Shown one piece after another: positions 25,331-38,000 of a DNA stretch of 64,000 nt. The stretch spans positions 29,992,802 through 30,056,801 of the forward strand of contig CM055871.1 in assembly GCA_029582165.1 (NCBI GenBank), in the 5' to 3' direction. Position 1 is the first letter of the stretch, and every line of letters begins with the position of its first letter. The translations under genes were made by a program, and so were the position numbers. The notes below the pieces were generated by a model. That model did not search any database, had not been told where the DNA came from, and was given only the letters and a program-made list of their open reading frames with translations. This stretch comes from Portulaca oleracea (taxonomy: Eukaryota > Streptophyta > Magnoliopsida > Caryophyllales > Portulacaceae).

Positions 25331-26531
25331 TGTTTCGGGGACCTAGGGCCTACACAAATTCACGTGGATGATGGAAATCCACTCATAGAACTCATAAACA
25401 CAACAACTAATTTTTAAGGTTTTTGAGTTTATGGAGATAAAGATGAAATTAAAAGATATAGACAATTGTAAAGAGTAAACACTCACCCAAGTAAACTAAG
25501 ATGTTCAATAATTTGCATAAGAACCTTCTACAAGAAAAGCACCATTAAACACGCAAGAAATCTCACAAAGAGTGGAGGAAGAACACCTACTCACATGGAA
25601 GAGAAATCTAGAAGCAAATTTCACCCAAAGGATTGCTTTCATTAAATTAGGGTTTGAAAAGCCACAATTACAAACTCTGCAATTAAGAGGATTTTTTAGA
25701 CAAAATCCTAAAACCTTCATGAACTATCTCTAATGGAGGAGGAGAACATATATTATGTATATAAAGGAAAGGAGGAGAAGGGGGGAAAAAGACACGGAGA
25801 AAAGAGAAAGAAAAGGCGTGCGCGAAAAATAAAGAGGCGCGGCCAGCGCCTCCTCCAGAAAGTTGAAAGCATAGAAAGGCGCAACCAGCGTCCCTGTAGG
25901 CGGGGGTACCGCCTACCGGCGTTAGCTGACTTCCAACGCGCATAATTTCTTCATTTTAACTCTAGTTCGAGCTTATTATATATCGACGGAAAGCTCTCGG
26001 TGTGTACTATCAGCTCTCCAAATTTGGTGGTCAATAAAAATAGTAAAGGTATATATTTTTCTCATATCCAATTTTGCCCACTTTCTTCTCCTTCGCACGG
26101 TCTTCCATCCCAACCTTTGAGAAAGGCGAATGATCAAAATGCCCTTGGATGTCAAAAGGATCCCAAACATCCCGGGGTTGATCTTCATTGAGGGTGAAAA
26201 GACCAAAATGCCCCTTGGTTGTTCCTACCTCCGTTTGACGCCAAAATGAGACTCAAGTGCGACGTTGCTTCGTTATTCTTGTCGGTGGTTCCGGAGCCCC
26301 TTAGAAGGCTCGGGACTGGTCTGATAAAGACCCAAGATGTCATCACATGGTTTGGGTTCTTTGTAAAAAGGAAACATTGTTCCCCTTGATGGTCGTAACG
26401 ACCCTCCAAGGACCCGTATCCACCATGAAATGGATATTGAAACCGAGTTTGATTCGAGGAGAGGAGAAGGCGGCTTGAAGCGAGCCGGTAACCATAGAAG
26501 AACCAAAAGTGAATCGATCCCACACGTTTCA
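25331..26531 (-). mobile_element. left (3') LTR of a minus-strand gypsy element
   Basis: On the minus strand the LTR starts TGAAACGTGTGGGATC directly after the PPT and ends CCCCGAAACA, followed eight bases later by a PBS. Its 1.2-kb sequence matches 28644-29880 along its whole length, with scattered changes and small indels. The interior has a GC-rich patch (25830-25925) of GGCGC/GCGCC motifs. The ends share TGAAAC/GAAACA. Confidence 0.8.
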
Positions 26532-26544
26532 TCCTCCCCTTCTT
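26532..26544 (-). other. polypurine tract
   Basis: The minus-strand sequence AAGAAGGGGAGGA lies immediately before the LTR start and is identical to the PPT of the element at 17664-17676. The overlapping frame encodes the EEGED end of the polyprotein. Confidence 0.8.
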
Positions 26545-28183
26545 CAAAATGAGTTATGCTCAACTCTTGGGGGTTCAAAATTATCCGCATCCCGGTGCAG
26601 ACCAGAAAATACATACTCCAATAGACGGAGTAGAATGACGCTCTTTGATCCGTCCTCCTCAAAGATGTAGCAGTTCTGGCGGAAAAGAGGGGCTAAGTCG
26701 ACATCACGAAGGACCCGAATACGTCTAGCACCCATCAACTTATTGAAAATAATAAGAAATTCATCACATGAGAGCTCGGGGTCAAGGCTAATGGAAAGAG
26801 CCTTTTCCTCGTACAACCTTGATATGGAAGTAATGGAGCTCGAAGAATTGGTCAAGGACGTGTCCTCATGCAACACGGATCCATAGCAAGACTCAGGAGT
26901 GATTGAGCACAGCTCAACACTTGAAAATTCTATGCGGAGCGCGGTAGGAGTTGTAGGTATGGGTGAGAGACGACGGAGTGAGGTTGAAAATTTTTGTGGA
27001 GCTAAAGACCGCTCAACCTCACTAGTATCGCTTCTTCACAAAAGTAAAGTCCGATGTAGTTTCCCTTCACTCGAAGCATTCTCATCCCGTGTTTCACTCT
27101 TTTAGAGGTCTCTCTTCTCACTTCCCACCCCGGTTTGTGGTATATCGATTTCGGAAGGGGGTAAGGGAATGAGTTTGACTTTCTCTTCTCCTAGACGGAA
27201 AGTGTAGGTGTTCTTTCGGCCATCGTGGATAGCACGTCGATCAAATTTCCAAGGTCTACCAAGTAGTAAATGGCAAGTATCCATGGGGAAAACATCACAA
27301 AGAACATTATCCTCATAATGGCCAATGGAGAAAGAGACCAAGGCTTGTTGGGTTACCTCGAGGTCGCCGCCATCATTTAGCCCTTGCAAGCTATACGGTT
27401 GAGGATGAGCCAAGGCCGACAATTAGAGCTTCTCAACCATGTAGGTAGAGGCTAAGTTGGTGCAACTTCCGTCGTCGATGATGACTTTACACGCTCTCCC
27501 GTTGATGGTGAACCGAGTTCGAAAGACGTTCTCCCGTTGAGCGTCATCCCGGAAATCCTTAGTCACGATAAAGGATCGCCTAGGAGTCGAATTCTCCCCT
27601 TTTTGTTCCCGAAGCTCAACACTAGCCTTTGAAGCCTCCAGTATGGCTACCTCACTTGCTTTGGAACTTTCAACCATCTTGTAGGGCATTGGGCTTGTTA
27701 GTGACCATACACCCGACATGTGAAGCATTTTCTACTCTTGAGCTTCGAAGATATTCCGCACTTTCCTTATGAGCTCGGGACGATGGTTTGGGTAGCTTGG
27801 AAGTTCGACTTCCCTTGGATGAAGTCGTACTCCATGAGTGAGTACTTCCCTTCCTAGAAGGCCATGAAGTAACCTTCTCCTACATTCTCCTACCTCGAAA
27901 ACCACCATGTCGATAATCATCAAAATATCTCAAATAACCACTATGGTGAGTTCTGGGAGCCCGAGTTGAAATACCATGATCCCTTTTTAAGGGTTTTAGT
28001 TGTGTAGGGGTCATGGCGTGGAGCAAGTCACCCATTTGACGTTGCACTTCTCGTACTTTCTCTTCGGGTCGTTGAAGATTCTTCTCGAAAGTTGGTTTGG
28101 GTTTGGGGAATAGGGAAAAGAGGGAAATCAAGTTTGCCCGAAGTATAGGACATGGAGGTCATTTGTGGAGCTTGGTTTTCTTG
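26545..28183 (-). pseudogene. internally deleted gypsy internal region: gag end and protease
   Basis: Minus-strand frames, in order, are as follows. At 28131-27880 there is a gag C-terminal-like basic stretch (PKRDHG is not intact; RYFDDYRHGGFRGRR is seen). At 27728-27423 is the protease start, with QRENVFRTRF and IIDDGSCTNLAS; the usual form of the latter in this clade has DGG. At 27422-27102 is the second protease block, with NDGGDLEVTQQ, LCDVFPMDTCHLLLGRPW and FDRRAIHDGR. The frames are broken by stops. Reverse transcriptase, RNase H and integrase are absent. A 110-residue frame (26876-26544) of unknown kind leads straight into the PPT. The element cannot move alone. Confidence 0.8.
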
Positions 28184-28635
28184 TGGGGTGTATAATTTGA
28201 TCGAATAGAGGTTTGGGTTCTTTGTAGCTAGGAAATTTTGAGGAGTTTTGTGAGGCTAGTTTTGTGGAGGAAAATGGGGTGAAACCAGCAAAGGGAATGC
28301 ACAATGAAGAACAAACCTTGAATAGGCACACAACCACCACCAACAATATCCACCAACAAAACAACCACCAACACAACCATCAAACTCAACAAAATCCAAC
28401 AATTAAATTTCAACACAACCTAACACTACTTCCAACCAGTCAACAACAATGATGAACAACAACAACACCCAACAATAATGGATGAATACAGGGGATGGGG
28501 GTACCCAAATTGCTCAACAATATCAACAACACCAAGAACTCCAAAAATCACCACCAAACAACAACAACAACAATTCCGAGCACAAACAAGAAATCTTCAG
28601 CAAAACTATGAGTTCTATGCCTAGTTCTGATACCA
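28184..28635 (-). mobile_element. gypsy leader and primer-binding site
   Basis: Downstream of the right-hand LTR on the minus strand, the PBS reads TGGTATCAGAAC (28635-28624). A TTG-rich leader follows (plus-strand CAACAACA runs at 28325-28580). It corresponds to the extra copy at 24871-25322. Small frames on both strands come from the simple CAA repeat. Confidence 0.75.
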
Positions 28636-28643
28636 AATGGAAA

Positions 28644-29880
28644 GGTTTCGGGGACCTAGGGCCTACACAACTTCACGTGGATGATGGAAATCCACCCATA
28701 GAACTCATAAACACAAATAATTTTTAGGGTTTTTGGGTTTATGGAGATAAACATGAAATTAAAATATATGGACAATTGTAAAGAGTAAATACTCACCCAA
28801 TTGAACTAAGATGTTCAATAATTTGCATAAGGACCTTCTTTAAGCAAAGCACCATTAAACACCCAAGAAATCTCACAAAGAGTGGAGGAAGAACACCTAC
28901 TCACATGGAAGAGAAATCAACAAGCAAATTTCACCCAAAGGATTGCTTTCATTAAATTAGGGTTTGAAAACCCACAATTAGAAACTCTCCAATTGAGAGG
29001 ATTTTTTAGACTAAATCCTAAAACCTTCATGAACTATCTCTAATGGATGGGGAAACATGTATATAAAGGAAAGGGGGAAAAAAAAGACACGGAGAAAAGA
29101 GAAAGAAAATGCGTGTTGGGCGAAAAATAAAGAGGGGTGGGCGTCTCTTTGAAGTGGCACAGCCAGCGCCTCCCAGGTGCAGCTAGCGCCTCCTCTAGAA
29201 AATTGAAAGTGTAGAGAGCCGCAATCAGTGTCCCTATAGGCGCGGGTAGCGCCTACCGGCGTCAACTGACTTCCAACGCGTATCTTCTTCGTTTTAACTC
29301 CGATTCGAGTTATTATATATTGACAGAAAGCTCTCAGTGTGTACTATAAGCTCACCAAATTTGGTAGTCATCGAAGTTGTATTAAAGGAGTTGTAATCAA
29401 AATAGTGAAGGTATATATTTTTCTCATGTCTAATTTTGCCCACTTTCTTCTCCTTTGCACGGTCTTCCATCCTAACCTTTGAGAAAAATGAATGACCAAA
29501 ATGTCCTTGGATGTAAAAAGGATCCCAAACATCCCGGGGTTGATCTTCATTGAGGGTGAAAAGACCAAAATGCCCCTTGGTTGTTCCTACCTCCATTTGA
29601 TGCCAAAATGAGAGTCAAGTGCGTCGTTGCTTCGTTATTCTTGCCGGTGGTTCTGGAACCCTTTAGAAGGTTTGGGAATGGTCTGATAAAGACCCAAGAT
29701 GTCATTCCATAATCTGGGGTCTTCGTAAAAAGGAAACACCGTTGTAACGACCCTCCAAGAACCCGTATCCACCATGAAATGGATATTGAAACCGGGTTTG
29801 ATTCGAAGAGAGTATAAGGCGGTTTGAAGCGAGTTGGTGACCATAGAAGAACCAAAAGTGAACTGATCCCACATGGTTCA
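28644..29880 (-). mobile_element. right (5') LTR of the minus-strand gypsy element
   Basis: This is the partner of 25331-26531. On the minus strand it starts TGAACCATGTGGGATC at 29880 and ends at about 28644. It is about 36 bp longer than its partner, mainly from a duplicated 'cagccagcgcctcc'-type unit around 29158-29205. The two LTRs differ at many positions by eye, so the insertion is not recent. The plus-strand TG is changed to GG at 28644. Confidence 0.8.
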
Positions 29881-32800
29881 GGTAGTCAAATTTTTTTTCG
29901 ACTATGGTAGTCAATCAATGTAAAATGTTGATCTATTAAGAATTAATCTGGACCATTAATTTATTTTAGGAAGCCACATGTAATAAAATCATTGTAGAAT
30001 ATTTTAAATATTCTTTCCGTACTGATGATTAGTTTTAAATAAGAAATAAGGGATAAATTTAAAATAAAATATTTTTTCTATTTAAGCACTAACAACAGTA
30101 TTGTGATAGCCTGATTTACTGTCTAAGCTATTGACACTAGTTCGCCATTGACACCCGTTCATCATGACCATCAAAAGCTTGATTATACCACCACCCTGAC
30201 TTGTTCGCTCCACCCCCCACTCTTCAGTTACCATGAACGTGATGAGGAGGTCCTGGTAATAAGAGCGGATAAGGGAACACATGTTCAGCATTGGGTTTAG
30301 AAGTTCCCCATCGAAACACAATTATTGTGATAATAAACTATATCGATAATTAATTGTAAATGCAAAGCCATGTCGGAATTTTCATGTGGCTCATTTGGTA
30401 ATGCTGGATTGCTATATTGGGGTTGCCTTACCTTTTCTGGTCGTGGGTTCGAATTATGCCTAATGTTAAGTTGTTTTTGTCAAAAATATAGTACTGATTT
30501 TTCTTTTGTCACAAACTAGTTTTTCGCCCATTCTTTCGAATGAGTGTCTGTTTATGTGGATGAATGAAAAAAAGGATAGAGATATAAATAAGAGAAATCA
30601 AAGGATAAAAAATAAAATTGAACACTATGTGAAAACTGTTAAAGCAATAGATTATTACTATTTGTTTTATATATACACATAAAAAATATATTAATATATT
30701 TGTAAAATATAATAAGAATTAGAATTTAACAACAGTATATTTATAAAATGGACAACTGATTATGTAGTTAATGATTAATATTTGTAAGTAGTAAAAAACC
30801 ACATAAGAAATCATCAAAAATAAATTATTACATATTATAATAAGAAAAATACACTCACGGTGAAAGATGCAATCACAAATCTACTTATGATTAAAAAATG
30901 TTTATTGAAAGATATTGAGGCACAAATAGTGTATTACATTGATTTTCTTTTCTTTTTTATAAAAAGTATCCTTGGTTTTAACTGTTGTTGTAGCATGGAG
31001 AGCTTTATGGTTCGAACACTTCACTTTCGACATCGGAAACTTAGGTTTAAAACTTGGTGCAGAAGGCGGTTTTACGTCACGATGTTGCCTAACAATGAAC
31101 AAGGGATAGAGTATGGAAGATGATTATTATTGTAACGTGCATAGTATTTAAAAATCCAATGATCGAGTACAACAAATATGATATGACTTATTTGGTTAAG
31201 AAATTATGTTAAATTCACAAATTTACGTCTTGTCATGGCATTATAGATGTTATTAATTAACTTCTTTTTTTTATCAAAAATATCAATTTAGGTTTATCAC
31301 CTTAGTCATAAATTATGTGTATTTTTTTCTTATAAATTTGATCATGACCTATTTAATTTTGACCTATTTAATGTGAATTTCGACCAAGCCAAACTCTTTT
31401 TTAATGTATTAAGAAATGTTAAGTAGTGGAGTAAAAGTGAATTTGATGCATGCTTAGATTAACTAAACGATTTCATAGAATCATACTATTGCTTTAACTC
31501 AATGATAAAGGACAAACTAAGTAAATAAAAAAACTAAAATGAACATGTTTCGAAGATAATCAAATTGAATATGTTTAGATTAAGAAAATCAAAGCGTTGA
31601 TGTAACTGAGCAAAACTCATACATAAACTACTAAAGAAGTCAATACATTCAAAATTACATGTGGTTATAATGCTGAAATGAACTAACTAAAATTCAAAGA
31701 AATATGTTTAAGTCGAACTAGAGCTGGCAAATTTTGTCCGATCCAAAAAAAACCCGAATTGTCCGGCTCAGAAAAAACAGGTCCAGACATAGATTTTTCG
31801 TCCGAATTTTGATATTGACCAAATATTCAGACATAATGTTTCTTTTATTTCTATTGTCCGAACCCAATTCTTATCTGAATTTGGCTCTGTCCGAATTGTC
31901 TGACTTGAAAAAAATCGGGTTTGGACCTAAATTTCACATCTGAATTTTGACGTTGACCGAATTTGGCTGACTTGAATTTACCCGTACCCAAATTTTTGTG
32001 AACGCTAAGTCGAACTTAATCGAACGTTTTGGTTAAGTAAAAGAAAGATACAAATGAATTGAATGTGAATGTTGGTTAAGTTGACTGAGAAATTGAATAG
32101 ACGATTCTAGAATATAGGCAGATTGATTATGTCGAACTTGAACTAACAAGATCATAATAAAACTTATTTGAATATTCTAAGGAAAAACAAGTTATAAGTG
32201 AATGTCACAAATATTAGTATAAGAAATTCTTTAGTATAATAGAACAATATGATAGATTTCAAGATTACAACAATGGAGGTTGGGAAGTAGCACATAAAGG
32301 TTAAACAAGTTGTTCAAAAAGTTGTAAGGCCAATATTGAATGAAATGGTAAACATTTTGTAACAAAACTCAAATATATGTAGAATTGTACATTAACAAGA
32401 AATATATGAAAATATTCTTTTCAACTTTTATTAATAAAGTTTTGTAAATAATAAAGATCGAAATAAGCGAGTTTGATAGATATTTACTTCACTGTTCACA
32501 TTTAATTTTTTTAAAAAAAAACTACGTTTTAATGAAACAAATAATAATTTATTTATATAATTAATATGTTTTATCATAAATTAATTACATTATTATATAG
32601 ATATTTATCTTCCAGTAAAATGAGTGAAAAAGTTAATATCAATTAAGTATTATATTAAGTTGTTAATTAAAAATTTTTAAATAAATATAAATTTTGTAAG
32701 AATTTATTTAAGATCTTATTATTTTGATTAAATTAAAATTTTAATGATTTTCTCTGCCGAAAAAAGGGACAAATTTAAAAAATCTTGTCAAAACCCTCGT

Positions 32801-34199
32801 CTTTCCCATTCCTGCTTTTGCCACATTGTATTGAGTGCATATTTAGCCTAGCTTTTAATAGTGTTTTTGGGCTTAAAAAACACAAACTAGGCCAAACAGT
32901 CATTTTTTTAGAAGCTAATAATAATTGTTTTTCAAAAACAGTTTTAGTAAAAAACAGCTCTAAAAATAGAACAGTAAATTTCTGCTTCTGCTTCTTAAAA
33001 CCTAATGACTGCTCAATCTGTGAGATTCTATAGTGATAAGTTTCCATAATTTCAATATTCTAATTCCTATAAATATGGTACTTAAATATTTTAATATTAT
33101 GTTAAAACATTTAATAATTAATATTATGTTGGACATTTTAATATTATGTTGAAACTATTAAATATTTTTAATTATCTTATTTCTATAAAGATGCTATTTA
33201 GTAAATTATTGATATATAAATATTTAATTTAAAAAATTTATATTTAAGTAATGCCATACATAATTATAATTTTAAATATATGGCTATAACTATAATTATA
33301 ATAGGATAATCTATATAAAAATAATAAAAAGAGAAAAATAAAAATAATCACATAATAATTTTACTCTAAAAAAGACAAATGATTATTTTGAAAAGTTAGA
33401 CTAACAATTAAATTTAGTAAAAGCGCACTTATATCACAAGTTTAGGGTTTGCCAAACACTTTAATTTAATTAAATCTCTTAAGTCATAAGTTAGGTCAAA
33501 CACTTCAATACCACTCCAAAAATAGCTTTTGTGAAAACTAATTTTAAGAAACAAAAATCATTTTTAAAAAATTAGGCCAAACATACACTAAATAAAATAG
33601 TAAAGCAAAAAACTTATCTATCAAGAGTTGAGAGTTGAACCCAGAAACATTAGAGTGAATCCTTTCCAAATTATCATTGTAACCATTGCACAAATACCTA
33701 ACTTGTTGTTCTTCATTGCCAAATTAAAAATATAATGGTTTCATGCTTATATTTTATTTACAATCCGGAAAATCCACAATTTGCAAGGTGGTAAAAGATT
33801 TTATGGAAATTAAATTATTTGTTAAATATTTCATTAATAAAAATAATAAAATAATAAACATCAAATCAACAGTTAAAATTAATCCATCTATAATTAATTA
33901 CTGCGAAGAAAGGTTTTTTAATATTTGTTGATCATCTATTACGAAAAAAGAAACAAAACAAAAGCAAAAGGAGTTTGATTTACTCTAAAAACAATAAAAA
34001 CTTTTTTAACGGACAAAAGCAGTTTTACGCAGCCTTCGAATAAAAAATGAAGACAAAAAGAAAAGAAAAAACCATGAAAAGACACACAAGAGAGAGAAGA
34101 GTAGAAGAAGTTCAAGTTACTCTCACTGTTAACGGAAAAGGAAACCAAAAGAGCCCGACTCTTTCTCTCTCTATCCTCCATTGACGGACCTCTTAAATT
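29881..34199. other. AT-rich intergenic DNA upstream of the CSI-like gene
   Basis: No conserved gene is seen. The dispersed repeat at 31720-32009 is listed separately. Around 30005-30090 the text 'ctttccgtactgatgatt' resembles a Stowaway-like end. The block 32800-33050 consists of inverted phrases about 'ttttagaagctaata' and 'aaacagttttagtaaaaaac', and similar ones recur near 33520-33590 ('ccaaacactt', 'ttaggccaaac'). An old MITE of the 'grouped CCAAAC' type is likely but has no clear ends. Confidence 0.5.
31720..32009. repeat. dispersed AT-rich repeat, copy 2 of a local family
   Basis: It starts 'agagctggcaaatttt', contains 'gtccgaattttgatattgac' and 'gtccgaacccaattctta', and ends 'cccaaatttttgtgaac'. 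The same phrases in the same order occur at 11635-11945. Inside, 'gtccgaattgtc' type units are themselves repeated. Confidence 0.55.
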
Positions 34200-35012
34200 C
34201 CTCCCATTTCTTCACTAAACTAACCTATTCCAAACTTCAACTATCCTTTTCCTCACTCATCTCTGTAAAAACTTAAAGCCTCCGCTATCTCAATTGCAAA
34301 AACGGGTCTTCTTTTTTTGTGCCCTAGATTCTGCATTATCGTTGTTGTTGTTATTATTCTAGTTTATTTCCACGATCCGATGTCTTCCACATTGTGTTTT
34401 TGAATTCGTCCACTCCTTATTCGACATTGTTCTCAAGTTCGGAATTCAGCTGAAGATCTGTGATTCTGCCGAATTTAGTAATGTACACCTCGTTAATTCA
34501 TTCTTTCTCTCTATTACTCATTGTATTGATCTTAACGTCGATTGTGATCGCTGCAGTGGTGATCGAGGATTTGAATTGGATGAGAAACCAAATGAATTGA
34601 GTTTCTGAAGCATATTTTTGGCCCAGGATTTGGGAGGAAGGATAGTTTGTAAACTGTTGTGCAGAGGATCATTAATTTGGGTGGAGGTAATTAGTAGTAT
34701 TTCATCTAAGTTTTGCAATTGAATATTATGGGAAAGTTATTACACTGGATGGGATCTATAATTGATTGAAATTAGCTGAATTGGTACAAATGGGGGGTGG
34801 GACTGTTAAGTTTTCTGAGGCGGGTTGGTTGTTGTTTGTATATTTTAAGTAAATTTCTCATTCGTTTTGGAGTTGAAAGTAACTAGCTGGAATTTAAGAA
34901 CTACTCTTTTCCAATTTTGTGTTGTTTGAACGAGACTGATTTAGCTGTTGTTGTTGTTGTTGTGTGATGGGCAGGTGGCCAAATATCTGCAGAACTGGCG
35001 TCGTTGTTGCAA
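34200..35012 (+). other. 5' leader of the CSI-like gene with a leader intron
   Basis: The start codon at 35013 lies in an exon that begins after the acceptor 'gggcag' at 34974. Upstream, a donor GAG/GTAATT at 34686/34687 defines a leader intron of 288 bp (34687-34974). A second, weaker leader intron ending at 'gctgcag' (34555) is possible. CT-rich sequence at 34155-34180 may mark the core promoter. The transcription start cannot be fixed by reading. Confidence 0.5.
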
Positions 35013-38000
35013 ATGCCAAATCTCTCGCCTCGTGAAGCAGGAGACCTTGTCTCCACTTCTGGGCTTAGGTAGGTTTGTCTCCCTTACTTAACCCCCCTCC
35101 TCCCAAAAAAAAAAAAAAAAAAAAGAATCCTAAATGTGAATGTGCATTGGGAAATTGCCTGTCTTGCTGAATGGTTGTGGTCCTTCTTCATTGGTGATGA
35201 AGTAGGCCTTATCCTTATGAGAAATGGTTTCAATTGCCTAACCCAAACACCCTAGTGCAATGGGAAACCTGAAGTTTTAGAAGTAGAGACAGTCCCATAG
35301 AATGATCATCCAAACCTTTTTAATACTCGTAGCTATTATTTTGCTTTTTTTTTTCCTTTTCTGGAACTCTGATAGCTGTTGTTGAAACCAAAGTAATTTA
35401 CTCGAGGACTCAAAGAGGTCCTATGGTAGGTGATGATTTTTGACCATAATAATGAATTGATATCTCAGGGAATCACATGGAGCTACACAGATGGATGATG
35501 AGGAGAGCACAATGGCCACAGTTGCTCAATTTATTGAGCAGCTGCATGCAAACATGTCATCACCACATGAAAAGGAGCTCATAACGGCGCGGTTATTGAG
35601 TATCGCCAGAAAAAGGAAGGATGCAAGGGCGCTTATTGGTTCCCATGGTCAAGCAATGCCACTGTTTATATCTGTACTTAGAACGGGGACTACTGGTGCC
35701 AAGGTGAATGTTGCTGCAACTCTTAGTGTTCTTTCCAGGGATGAAGACTTGCGATTAAAGGTGCTTCTAGGAGGCTGTGTTCCACCATTGCTTTCCCTTT
35801 TGAAGTCAGAGTCGAGTGAGGCTAGGAAGGCTGCTGCTGAAGCAATATACGAAGTCTCTGCTGGTGGACTAGCTGATGATCATGTTGGTGTTAAAATATT
35901 TGTCACGGAGGGTGTTGTCCCAACCCTGTGGGAGCAGCTGAATCCAAAGACCCGGCAGGACAAAGTGGTAGAAGGCTTTGTGACTGGAGCTTTGAGGAAT
36001 CTTTGTGGCGACAGAGATAGCTATTGGAGAGCAGCACTTGCAGGTGGCGGAGTCGATATAATTGTGGGCCTTCTTTCTTCAGAGAATGCAGTTTCGCAGT
36101 CCAATGCTGCTTCTCTCTTGGCCCGCTTGATGCTAGCCTTCAGTGATACTATACCCAAAGTGATAGAGTCTGGAGCCATTAAAGCTTTGCTCCAACTGTT
36201 GGGTCAGGAAAATGATGTATCTGTCCGTGCAAGTGCTGCTGATGCTTTGCAAGCCCTTTCGTTAAAGTCGGATGAGGCTAAGAAAGCAGTTGTAGATGCA
36301 AGTGGTGTTCCAATTTTAATCGGTGCCGTAGTTGCCCCTTCCAAAGAAGGTATGCAAGGGGAGTTTGGTCATGCTCTTCAGGAGCATGCAACGCTAGCCT
36401 TGGCTAACATATGTGGTGGGATGTCTGCATTGATCATATATCTTGGAGATCTTGCCCATTCTCCTCGCTTAGCAGCTCCAGTTGCTGATATAATTGGAGC
36501 CTTGGCCTTCTCTTTGATGGTATTTGAGCAGAAATCTGCCCTTCAAGAGGAGCCATTCAAAGTAAAGCAGATAGAAGGCATATTAGTTACACTGCTAAAG
36601 CCTCGAGACAATAAGCTCGTGCAGGATCGGCTACTTGAGGCTATGTCATGCCTTTATGGTAACATTTACCTTTCACGGTGGCTTAGTCATGCTGTAGCGA
36701 AAAAGATACTTACTGGCCTGATAACAATGGCTACTCGTGAGGTGCAGGAACACTTCATTGTTGCTTTGACAAGCTTGTGTTCCGATGAGGTCGATATCTG
36801 GGATGCCATCAAGAAAAGAGAGGGAATTCAGTTGTTAATATCATTGCTGGGGTTGTCAAGTGAACAACATCAGGAGCATGCTGCTCAACTAATGGTGATT
36901 TTAACTGATGAAGTCGATGATAGCAAGTGGGCTATTACTGCAGCTGGTGGCATTCCTCCGTTTGTTCAACTCTTGGAGGTAGGATCTGCAAAGGCGAGGG
37001 AGGATGCTGCACATGTGTTGTGGAATTTGTGTTGTCACAGTGAAGATATACGTGCATGTGTTGAAAGTGCAGGAGCTATCCCAGCATTATTATGGCTTTT
37101 GAGAAGCGGTGGACCCAAGGGGCAAGAAGCATCAGCTAAAGCACTAATAAAGCTTGTGCGCACTGCTGATACTGTCACCATTAACCAGCTGCTTGCAATG
37201 CTTCTGGGAGATTCTCCCAGCTTGAAAGGTCATATAATCCGTGTTTTAGGTCATGTGCTTGCTATAGCATCACATAAGGAATTAGTGCATAGGGGAACTG
37301 TTGCTAACAAAGCATTGAAATCCCTCGTACAATTTCTTAACAGTTCAAATGAGAAAAACCAAGAGTATGCAGCTTCTGTTCTAGCTGATCTTTTCAGCTC
37401 TCGACCAGACATTTGTGAGAGTCTCGCAACTGATGAAATCATCCAACCTTGCATGAAGCTGTTGACCAGCAAGACTCAAGTTGTGGCAACCCAATCGGCC
37501 CGAGCTTTAGGTGCTCTTGCACGGCCTAACAAGACAAACAGTCCAAGCAAGATATCCTGTATAGCCGAGGGAGAAGTCAAGCCTCTAATCAGACTGGCTA
37601 AAACGTCATTTATCGATGCTGCTGAGGCTGCAGTCGCTGCCTTAGCTAATCTTCTATCTGATTTGCAGATAGCTTCAGAAGCGCTTGCTGAAGATGTGGT
37701 TTCAGCTTTGACAAGAGTTCTGGGAGAAGGTACTGTGGAAGGCAAGAAAAATGCATCACGTGCTTTATACCAGTTACTTAAGCACTTTCCAGTAGGAGCT
37801 GTATTAAAAGGGAATTCTCAGGGTCGGTTCACTGTTCTTGCGCTCGTTGAATTATTGCATATGACAGACCTAAATGATATTGGTGCAGTTGATGTCTTGG
37901 AAGTAGTTTCACTTTTGGCAAAAACAAAACACAGAGCTAGCTTCACATGCCAGCTCTGGTCCTCCCTTAATGAGTTTACTTCAACATTAGAACCTCTTGT

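Noticed and set aside
28264..28727. Gln/Asn-rich small proteins on the plus strand
   Set aside because: They come from CAA repeats in the leader of a minus-strand retrotransposon, and the duplicate at 24960-25420 behaves the same way.
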